Shown: piece by piece, positions 1 to 4,426 of the stretch
Layout: every line of letters starts with the position of its first letter
Position numbering within the stretch: position 1 is the first letter of the stretch
From: a candidate division CSSED10-310 bacterium
GTDB taxonomy: Bacteria > CSSED10-310 > JAFGDC01
Reading direction: 5' to 3'
DNA length: 6,465 nucleotides
Assembly (NCBI GenBank): GCA_016932295.1
Contig: JAFGDC010000601.1
Coordinates: 1 to 6,465, forward strand
Notes under the pieces: model-generated
The model's input: only the letters and a program-made list of their open reading frames with translations
Databases searched by the model: none
What the model was told of the DNA's origin: nothing
Program-made: the position numbers and the translations under genes

Positions 1-415
1 TCGTGGCTTTCGGTCCATAAGGAGGCACACCATGGTGGCTCGTGCGGGAAACGGCACGCGCCCAGCCCAGGTGAGGACTGCCCACGGTGTTGGCGGGAAC
101 CTGTCTGCGGGCCGAGGGCGGGGGAGGGGCCCTCGGCAGAGCCATGCACGAATTCGTTCCGCGGAGCCGCCGGTGGCGACGGGCATGCCTGCTGCGGGAA
201 CATCTGTTGCACAAAGCTCCGCCTGCCGGCTGGGACCACTGCCGGCACCACATCACCCGGTTACCCGGCACCACCGCCTAATCTCCGCCCAACAATCCCT
301 TACCAACAACCAATTCATCACCTTGCCGGCAATGTTCCTTTCACGCACCATTGATGTGAGAGAACGGGGGATACATCACCCAATTCCCTGGGTGACAACG
401 ATTTTCAACGAAAAG
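1..415. other. Left-end region without a confident gene
   Basis: No reading frame here gives a recognisable protein. One frame is open from position 1 to the TGA near 354 and would be Cys- and Gly-rich, with Cys-x-x-Cys spacings. Another (ATG 144 to TAA 281) would be a 45-residue Arg- and His-rich peptide with GC-rich third codon positions. Neither has a recognisable domain, and neither has a ribosome binding site at its own start. From about 370 rightward the sequence turns into short repeats, so this could be the decayed edge of a gene next to a repeat cluster. Confidence 0.5.
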
Positions 416-451
416 TACAAGATTCCGGGTACGACCCCTCGAAAAACTTGA
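32..451 (+). CDS. Doubtful ORF behind a strong Shine-Dalgarno
   Basis: The ATG at 32 follows a near-perfect Shine-Dalgarno AAGGAGG (19-25) with a six-base spacer, which is better than the site of some real genes in this window. The predicted 139-residue product is rich in Arg, Gly, Pro, His and Thr. It has no domain, signal peptide or membrane segment that I recognise. Its last 25 or so residues are encoded by the repeat cluster at 376-451, which argues against a conserved protein. It may be a genuine start whose gene has been disrupted or frameshifted, with the original reading frame lost downstream, or simply a chance ORF. I do not recognise it and would not assign a function. Confidence 0.15.
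   Translation: MVARAGNGTRPAQVRTAHGVGGNLSAGRGRGRGPRQSHARIRSAEPPVATGMPAAGTSVAQSSACRLGPLPAPHHPVTRHHRLISAQQSLTNNQFITLPAMFLSRTIDVRERGIHHPIPWVTTIFNEKYKIPGTTPRKT
376..395. repeat. Short inverted repeat abutting repeat copy A
   Basis: TCACCC (376-381) and GGGTGA (390-395) are perfectly complementary, with an eight-base loop. The right arm runs straight into repeat copy A at 396. The arms use the same GGGT/ACCC words as the hairpins in copies A, B and D, so this is probably part of the same REP-like cluster and not a terminator: no T-run follows. Confidence 0.45.
396..439 (+). repeat. REP-like repeat, copy A
   Basis: This 44-base unit has the layout caacg-N5-caacg-N5-tacaag, followed by a conserved tail ending in ggtacgacccct. 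The tail can fold as GGGT (427-430), loop ACG, ACCC (434-437). It matches copy B at 37 of 44 positions by hand alignment, and nearly all differences fall in the two N5 spacers. It lies in non-coding DNA, about 120 bases upstream of the promoter of the thioredoxin-like gene. The size, small hairpin and multiple intergenic copies in both orientations resemble REP elements mobilised by RAYT (TnpA_REP) transposases, but no such transposase is in this window, so that link is inference. Confidence 0.75.
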
Positions 452-465
452 TCCCCTCGAGAAAC
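435..465 (+). repeat. Short 18-base-period tandem repeat
   Basis: cccctcgaaaaac (435-447) recurs as cccctcgagaaac (453-465) with one mismatch and an offset of 18 bases. It starts within the tail of repeat copy A. It may be a local duplication of the repeat edge. Confidence 0.4.
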
Positions 466-500
466 GGCACCTGCTATCACCACCGCAAAGCCTTTGGTAT

Positions 501-544
501 CAACGTTTCACAACGATGATTACAAGGTTCCGGGTACGACCCCT
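501..544 (+). repeat. REP-like repeat, copy B
   Basis: This is a direct copy of the unit at 396-439, offset by exactly 105 bases. It keeps both caacg words, the tacaag word and the whole tail, with only one change in the last 24 bases (A to G at 526). GGGT (532-535) and ACCC (539-542) form the same small stem with loop ACG. It ends 18 bases before the -35 box of the thioredoxin-like gene. Confidence 0.75.
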
Positions 545-561
545 TGGAGACGCTGCCCGGT

Positions 562-589
562 TTGACAGTTGCCCGCGACGGGGTAGACT
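562..589 (+). promoter_or_regulatory. Sigma70-type promoter of the thioredoxin-like gene
   Basis: A perfect -35 TTGACA (562-567) is followed, after 16 bases, by TAGACT (584-589), which matches the -10 consensus at four of six positions. The expected start of transcription is near 596, giving a leader of about 35 bases with its Shine-Dalgarno in place. Both boxes, with flanking bases (TTGACAG and TAGACTGA), recur upstream of the lipoprotein gene, which supports a real promoter. Confidence 0.6.
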
Positions 590-619
590 GAATCGGGGTT
601 GATGGAATTGATCCTGGAA

Positions 620-624
620 AGGAG
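620..624 (+). promoter_or_regulatory. Ribosome binding site fixing the start at 632
   Basis: AGGAG lies seven bases before ATG 632. The upstream in-frame TTG (599) and ATG (602) have no comparable site and sit next to the predicted transcription start, so 632 is the better start. Confidence 0.75.
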
Positions 625-631
625 TTCGATC

Positions 632-1213
632 ATGGCCGCGACACTATCCACCATGCCGCCGCTGGGCAGCCCGGCGCCGGATTTCACCCTGCCGGATTAC
701 AAAGGCCTGGAGCGCTCGCTGGAGGATTTTTCAGCCGCACCCGCCCTGCTCATGATCTTCATGTGTAATCACTGTCCGTACGTTCAGCATGTGCGCGGTG
801 AAATCGTCCGCGTGGCGGCGGACTACCAGCCGCGCGGACTTGCCGTGGTGGCCATCAACGCCAACGATGCGGAACGGTTCCCCGAGGACGACATAGACAA
901 GATGAAGGAATACGCCCGGACCTATAATTACACGTTTCCGTACCTGTACGATGAAAGCCAGGAGACGGCCAAGGCGTACCAGGCGGCCTGCACGCCGGAT
1001 TTCTTCCTGTACGATAAGGAGCGGAAGCTCTATTATCGCGGCCGGCTGGATGACAGCCGCCCCGGTTCGGATATTCCGGTGACCGGCGCCAATCTGCGTG
1101 AGGCTTTGGAGAAGGTGCTGGCGGACCGTCCTGCTCCGGACCGCCAGAAACCGAGTGTCGGCTGCAACATCAAGTGGCGCCCCGGCAACGAACCGCCGTA
1201 TTTCGAAAAATGA
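632..1213 (+). CDS. Thioredoxin-fold protein, peroxiredoxin-like (AhpC/TSA-related)
   Basis: The product is 193 residues, a usual length for the cytoplasmic thioredoxin-fold proteins often annotated as thioredoxin family or PRX-like. It opens with the AhpC/TSA-type stretch GSPAPDFTLPDYKG (12-25), followed by a hydrophobic strand and a redox motif Cys45-Asn-His-Cys48-Pro-Tyr-Val. A CTP segment (120-122) supplies the proline expected to face the active site. A conserved-looking tail, SVGCNIKWRPGN (175-186), carries a fourth cysteine, Cys178. No signal peptide is present, so it should act in the cytoplasm. By family it is a thiol-disulfide oxidoreductase or peroxidase-like enzyme; its natural substrate and electron donor cannot be read from the sequence. 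The start at 632 is chosen for its AGGAG; a longer form from 599 is less likely. It has its own promoter at 562-589 and may be co-transcribed with the dehydrogenase 94 bases downstream. Confidence 0.93.
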   Translation: MAATLSTMPPLGSPAPDFTLPDYKGLERSLEDFSAAPALLMIFMCNHCPYVQHVRGEIVRVAADYQPRGLAVVAINANDAERFPEDDIDKMKEYARTYNYTFPYLYDESQETAKAYQAACTPDFFLYDKERKLYYRGRLDDSRPGSDIPVTGANLREALEKVLADRPAPDRQKPSVGCNIKWRPGNEPPYFEK

Positions 1214-1245
1214 TCTCCGGCCCGATCCGAAAAATCCCCTGTGGC

Positions 1246-1280
1246 CGGTTGGACCGGGACCATAGCCGGTCATCCAACCG
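1246..1280 (+). other. Nested hairpin between the redox gene and the dehydrogenase gene
   Basis: CGGTTGGA (1246-1253) pairs with TCCAACCG (1273-1280). Inside it, CCGG (1254-1257) pairs with CCGG (1266-1269) around an eight-base loop, leaving a three-base bulge on the right arm. No T-run follows directly; the only one (1301-1305) is about 20 bases beyond. It is therefore a poor intrinsic terminator. It could instead be an RNA-stabilising or processing hairpin that sets different levels of the two genes. Confidence 0.5.
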
Positions 1281-1307
1281 CCACTTTCGGACAGGGATTG
1301 TTTTTCC

Positions 1308-2294
1308 ATGAGGATCAGGGTGGTGGTGATCGATTCGTACATGCCGGAGGAGTTGCGCATCCTGTATCGGGAGCGGCTCGACGGAATCGCTGAGGTGGAG
1401 TTTTTCCGGTCGCCGCCGGCGGATGTCCTGGCGGAGGCTGTTGTCATTGTCGCTTGGCAACCGCTGCCCGAACTGGTGGAGCCGGCATCCCGCTGCGTAC
1501 TTTTCCAGGCGCTCTCCGCCGGTCTGGGCAGCAGGCACATGGAACTGCTGGCAGCCCATCCGGGGATCACGCTGGCCAACCTGCACGGCAACGCCTGTGG
1601 GGTGGCCCAGCATGCGGTGGCGCTGCTGCTGGCCGCCGCCAACCGGCTGGTCTACTACGATGCCGCCATGCGTCGGGGTGAATGGGGGATAGACAAGGAC
1701 AACCCGGCGTCGCTGATGCTCCATCGCATGACCATCGGCCTGCTGGGGCTGGGGGCGATCGGCATTCAGACTGCCCGCCTGCTGGCGCCCTTCGGTTCCC
1801 GCTTGGTGGCATGTACCCGCACAGGTACGCCGCGACCGGACTCGCCGGTGCAGGAATTGTGGCCGGTGGAGAGGCTCGATACGTTCCTGGGTGTGCTGGA
1901 TGCCGTCATTCTGGCGCTGCCGCTGACGGGCGCGACGCGTCACCTGCTCGATTCGCGGCGACTGTCCCGGATGAAGCCCGGCGCGGTGCTGGTGAACGTC
2001 TCACGGGGCGGGGTGGTGGAGGAGCAAGCGCTGTACGAGGCATTGCACGACGGCCGGCTCGGAGCTGCCGGGTTGGATGTGTGGTACGAGTATCGCCCGC
2101 CGGCGGTTAATGGGAAAAAGTATCCCTATCATTATCCGTTCCACGAGTTGGATAACGTGGTGCTCTCACCGCACCGGTCGGCATCGCCAATCTTCGCTCC
2201 GGACAGGTGGGAGGACGTGTTCGAGAACATCCGCCGCGCCGCGGCGGGGACCAGGCCGTTTCTCAACGAGGTGGATTTGACGGCGGGGTACTGA
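1308..2294 (+). CDS. D-isomer-specific 2-hydroxyacid dehydrogenase
   Basis: The product is 328 residues, the normal length for NAD(P)-dependent D-2-hydroxyacid dehydrogenases, which interconvert 2-keto acids and D-2-hydroxyacids in the cytoplasm. An N-terminal substrate-binding half is followed by a Rossmann fold with GLGAIG (147-152). The family signature VNVSRGGVVEE (229-239) contains the expected catalytic Arg233. Glu261 (in LDVWYEYRPP) and His289 (in LSPHRSA) fit the Arg-Glu-His catalytic set at normal spacing. A short segment rich in Tyr, Pro and His (YPYHYPFHELDNVV, 272-285) precedes the catalytic His, and may help define the subfamily. The substrate cannot be told: glyoxylate, hydroxypyruvate, phosphoglycerate-like and other keto acids are all possible. 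A weak site, AGGGA (1293-1297), lies ten bases before the ATG. It probably shares a transcript with the thioredoxin-like gene, since no promoter is obvious in the 94-base gap. Confidence 0.93.
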   Translation: MRIRVVVIDSYMPEELRILYRERLDGIAEVEFFRSPPADVLAEAVVIVAWQPLPELVEPASRCVLFQALSAGLGSRHMELLAAHPGITLANLHGNACGVAQHAVALLLAAANRLVYYDAAMRRGEWGIDKDNPASLMLHRMTIGLLGLGAIGIQTARLLAPFGSRLVACTRTGTPRPDSPVQELWPVERLDTFLGVLDAVILALPLTGATRHLLDSRRLSRMKPGAVLVNVSRGGVVEEQALYEALHDGRLGAAGLDVWYEYRPPAVNGKKYPYHYPFHELDNVVLSPHRSASPIFAPDRWEDVFENIRRAAAGTRPFLNEVDLTAGY

Positions 2295-2325
2295 GCGGGG
2301 CGGGGCGGCCGCCTGTGTCTCCCCT

Positions 2326-2368
2326 GGGGTCGTACCACGAATCTTGTAATGTTCGCTGCAAAGCGTTG
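2326..2368 (-). repeat. REP-like repeat, copy C (inverted)
   Basis: Read on the minus strand from 2368 to 2326, this gives caacg-N5-cagcg-N5-tacaag and then the same tail as copies A and B, with two changes in the last 23 bases. It lies 32 bases after the dehydrogenase stop and points back towards copies A and B, so the two-gene segment is bracketed by inward-facing copies. Its mini-hairpin is shortened to GGT (2328-2330) and ACC (2334-2336) around a three-base loop. Confidence 0.7.
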
Positions 2369-2533
2369 GCGGTCAATATCTTGCGACGGCTAATGTATTC
2401 TTCCATCACGCTGATTCACAGATTTTGACAGGCACATTGCTCCGTGGAGGAAGTCGTGATCCTTGCGGCAACCACCGACCTGCATGACCTTCCTCCCAAT
2501 CACTGGTGGTGGGTTTGAGTCCCTGGATTACCG

Positions 2534-2563
2534 TTGACAGTGGTTTCGTGACGGACTTAGACT
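2534..2563 (+). promoter_or_regulatory. Candidate sigma70-type promoter of the lipoprotein gene
   Basis: TTGACA (2534-2539) and TAGACT (2558-2563) are 18 bases apart. The extended words TTGACAG and TAGACTGA are identical to those of the promoter at 562-589, where the spacing is 16. If used, it leaves a long leader of almost 200 bases before the ATG at 2768. Confidence 0.45.
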
Positions 2564-2611
2564 GACTTCATTCTGACCATGTCATTTTCTATTAACTAAC
2601 GTCATTGCGGC

Positions 2612-2629
2612 GGCAGTGTCTGCCGGGCG
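2612..2629 (+). repeat. Small hairpin repeat in the lipoprotein leader, copy 1
   Basis: The 18 bases contain a perfect GGCAG-TGT-CTGCC stem-loop followed by GGGCG. They match 2715-2732 at 16 of 18 positions, 103 bases downstream. Confidence 0.45.
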
Positions 2630-2714
2630 GTTGACGGTCACAGGCCCGGCGGGCGGAAGCGGGATCGATGTCTTCGATGATGCTCATTCCCCAGGGCATC
2701 GTGAACTGCATCCT

Positions 2715-2732
2715 GGTAGTGTCTGCCGGGTG
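2715..2732 (+). repeat. Small hairpin repeat in the lipoprotein leader, copy 2
   Basis: This has the same core as 2612-2629, with C to T at 2717 and at 2731. The change at 2717 turns one G-C pair of the stem into a G-T wobble, so the stem-loop can still form. It ends 22 bases before the Shine-Dalgarno of the lipoprotein gene. Confidence 0.45.
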
Positions 2733-2754
2733 ATCCCTGACGACCATGTCAATA

Positions 2755-2760
2755 CGGAGG
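2755..2760 (+). promoter_or_regulatory. Ribosome binding site of the lipoprotein gene
   Basis: CGGAGG is followed by a seven-base spacer and ATG 2768. An ATG at 2761 directly abuts the site and is in another frame, so 2768 is preferred; it also yields a clean signal peptide. Confidence 0.7.
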
Positions 2761-2767
2761 ATGATCC

Positions 2768-4084
2768 ATGAAGCGGTTCGTTCGATCAGGCTGGATTGTG
2801 CTGCTGTGTGGTGGTGTCTTGCTGCAGGCCTGCTATTCACCCCTGGTGTGGAAATTCAAGGGTGGCGGCGCGCAGGTAGAGGTCCGGGAGACCGATCCGG
2901 TGACGATCGCGGTCCGCGATTTCGATGATGCGCGGGGGACATGGAAGGTCAAGGGCGGCCCGAACGCCCTGGGCATCCTTCACCTGGTCACCCTGGGCTG
3001 TTTACCGCCACTCTATTCCAACATGGAGAAGTATACCGATCTGCGCCGCTCGAACTACCCGGGCATGTGTGTCAACCTCGATATGGACAATGGTTTTGCG
3101 CGCACAATCTACACGCAGGCGGGTTGCAATCCAGGGTGCCTGGTTTTTTTGAATCCGTCACTGGATGACGGGTCGTTCGATTACACGGTGCGCGGGTCGG
3201 TGCGGAAATCCGGTTACAGCATAAATATTTTCGGCGGCGTGCCATTCTGGGTCGCCAGCATAGTGGGGGTGCCCATTTTTCATCATCACGCCGGCGTGGA
3301 GGCCGAGATTCAGCTTCTGGATCATGCCGGCGATGTTGTCATGAGCAACACTTACAAGGGGTCGGGCAATGCCCTGGGCAGCCTGTTCTACAACATGGTG
3401 ACCGCAAGACCGGTGGCGGGCGCGGTGCGCAAAGCCGGCTTGAAGTTCCGGACGGACATGGATGCGGCCCTGGCGGCCGTACCTCCCGAGCAGCGGCAGG
3501 GCAGGCGCGCCGCCCGGCTGCGGCGGCTCATGACCGAACTGGATCCTGAACTGCCGGAGATAGAGGTGCTGCTCGGTGTTCTGCCGGGTGATATACCACC
3601 GGAAACGGTGGAGAAGGTGCGCCGTGAGTATGTGAAGAAGCTCACCCTGCTGGAGGGCCTCCGGCACTATGAAGCAGTGCTGCTGCGCCAGGAGATGGAA
3701 ATAAACGAGAACGCGTATCGGCAGCAACTGGAAGCGAACCTGCAACGGGCCAGGAAGGTGGCGCATCATTACACGTCGCAGTTGGTCGCTCCCATCGTGA
3801 CGGGGATGGCCACGGGTCTGATCCTGCCCGCCCCCACATCGGTGTTTCAATACAGCGCCAATCAGGTGGCATCCACCGTCATCTGGACCGGTGTCCGGCA
3901 GCAGATGGAGCAATCATTCGCGCGGGATCTTGCGCCTCTCGACCTGTCCGCGGAATTTTTCGACTCGTATCTGCTGGGCATGGCGGGTGAGAAGTACCAG
4001 ACCGTCAGGGAATTCCGCGCCGGTTGGATGAAGAAGTATCGCGAGGAGACTCTGGCACTCAAGGATTTTCAGGAACTGCTGTAA
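2768..4084 (+). CDS. Predicted lipoprotein of unknown function
   Basis: The 438-residue product starts with a lipoprotein signal peptide: Lys and Arg residues (2-6), a hydrophobic core (9-19) and a lipobox LQAC with acylation site Cys22. It should be exported and membrane-anchored. The mature part falls into three stretches. Residues 40-210 are probably strand-rich, with Cys78, Cys101 and a CNPGC motif (120-124) that could form disulfides, plus a hydrophobic segment (153-171) ending in His172-174. Residues 240-335 are strongly charged and look helical, possibly a coiled coil. Residues 338-378 are again apolar, followed by a charged helical tail. The segment 138-210 loosely resembles the core of small envelope lipoproteins, but I do not recognise a family and assign no function. 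Third codon positions look normal for this window. It appears monocistronic, with a long leader upstream and an inverted-repeat element directly after its stop. Confidence 0.85.
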   Translation: MKRFVRSGWIVLLCGGVLLQACYSPLVWKFKGGGAQVEVRETDPVTIAVRDFDDARGTWKVKGGPNALGILHLVTLGCLPPLYSNMEKYTDLRRSNYPGMCVNLDMDNGFARTIYTQAGCNPGCLVFLNPSLDDGSFDYTVRGSVRKSGYSINIFGGVPFWVASIVGVPIFHHHAGVEAEIQLLDHAGDVVMSNTYKGSGNALGSLFYNMVTARPVAGAVRKAGLKFRTDMDAALAAVPPEQRQGRRAARLRRLMTELDPELPEIEVLLGVLPGDIPPETVEKVRREYVKKLTLLEGLRHYEAVLLRQEMEINENAYRQQLEANLQRARKVAHHYTSQLVAPIVTGMATGLILPAPTSVFQYSANQVASTVIWTGVRQQMEQSFARDLAPLDLSAEFFDSYLLGMAGEKYQTVREFRAGWMKKYREETLALKDFQELL

Positions 4085-4125
4085 GGGGTCACACCCAGAT
4101 TCTGTTACGTTTCGGTGTGAGTCCC
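4085..4125 (-). repeat. Diverged REP-like copy D inside an inverted-repeat hairpin
   Basis: Read on the minus strand, 4107-4085 matches the tail of copies A-C at 17 of 23 positions, including the tgacccc end and the GGGT-N3-ACCC mini-stem (4086-4096). The whole element also folds on itself: TCACACC (4089-4095) pairs with GGTGTGA (4114-4120), and an outer GGG pairs with CCC across an 18-base loop. It begins on the base after the TAA of the lipoprotein gene. The paired layout resembles two REPs head to head. It could also act as a 3' mRNA hairpin, but it has no T-run. Confidence 0.55.
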
Positions 4126-4366
4126 ATCCGTTCGAACAAATCGGGTGATATGGAGCGCTGGCGACAATCCGGCATCACATGAATCCCATCAAGCAGCTCT
4201 TGTTGCATGGGGAGCGGGAACTCCAATGGTCCTCCCCACCCCTATCATGACAATCCGGCGTACGAAGCCGCCACGAAAACGCGAGTCGGGCGATTCGCGA
4301 AATCAAGGCGCGACTGACGCCCCGCGCTCCGTGCTCGGCGACCCATGTCGCATCACCCGCCGGTCA

Positions 4367-4395
4367 TTGTCCCTGCCCGCCGTTTATGGCACAAT
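4367..4395 (+). promoter_or_regulatory. Candidate proS promoter
   Basis: TTGTCC (4367-4372) and CACAAT (4390-4395) each match the sigma70 consensus at four of six positions, with an ideal 17-base spacing. Transcription would start near 4402, leaving a leader of about 25 bases. Confidence 0.4.
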
Positions 4396-4413
4396 CCAGG
4401 TTCCCCGGCAACG

Positions 4414-4420
4414 AAGGGAG
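4414..4420 (+). promoter_or_regulatory. Ribosome binding site fixing the proS start
   Basis: AAGGGAG lies six bases before ATG 4427. This supports the 585-residue form over the longer open frame. ATGs at 4433 and 4442 are further away and less well placed. Confidence 0.65.
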
Positions 4421-4426
4421 AGTGCC

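Larger units (their letters stand above)
2295..2767. other. 473-base intergenic region with repeats and a promoter
   Basis: No coding frame is convincing here on either strand. In order it holds a GC-rich run with a palindrome GGCGGCCGCC (2304-2313), inverted repeat copy C (2326-2368), and an A+T-richer stretch to about 2430. After those come a distant pairing ACCACC/GGTGGT (2471-2476 with 2505-2510), a promoter (2534-2563), and two copies of a small hairpin repeat in the leader of the lipoprotein gene. No intrinsic terminator with a T-run is visible after the dehydrogenase. Confidence 0.6.
4126..4426. other. Non-coding stretch upstream of proS
   Basis: The proS frame stays open leftward to 4145, but the extra 94 residues show no synthetase homology, so this stretch is treated as non-coding. 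Short coding-like fragments appear in other frames: a 23-residue ORF from ATG 4179 to TGA 4250, and a frame running through about 4290-4330. None has a ribosome binding site or a recognisable product. The only functional signals I see are the candidate proS promoter and the Shine-Dalgarno. Confidence 0.5.

Noticed and set aside
731..1943. Long minus-strand frames across the thioredoxin-like and dehydrogenase genes
   Set aside because: They overlap two clearly recognisable + strand genes, and the products look like low-complexity shadows.
2511..2525. A tRNA T-arm-like string (gggtttgagtccct)
   Set aside because: The conserved C of the T-loop is a T, the T-stem does not pair fully, and no acceptor, D-arm or anticodon arm can be found around it.
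2668..2733. A 21-residue + strand ORF in the lipoprotein leader, as a possible leader peptide
   Set aside because: It has only a weak upstream purine stretch, and its end coincides with a repeat copy; nothing shows it is translated.
2592..2840. An 82-residue minus-strand frame ahead of the lipoprotein gene
   Set aside because: It overlaps the signal peptide coding region and the leader hairpins, has no recognisable product, and has no good ribosome binding site.
3352..3368. tacaaggggtcggg inside the lipoprotein gene, as another repeat copy
   Set aside because: Only the tacaag word matches. The head and the hairpin tail are missing, and it lies in coding sequence.
4145..4426. N-terminal extension of proS to the upstream GTG/ATG-type starts
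   Set aside because: The added 94 residues are not synthetase-like, there is no ribosome binding site at the far start, and ATG 4427 has a good one with a normal family length.
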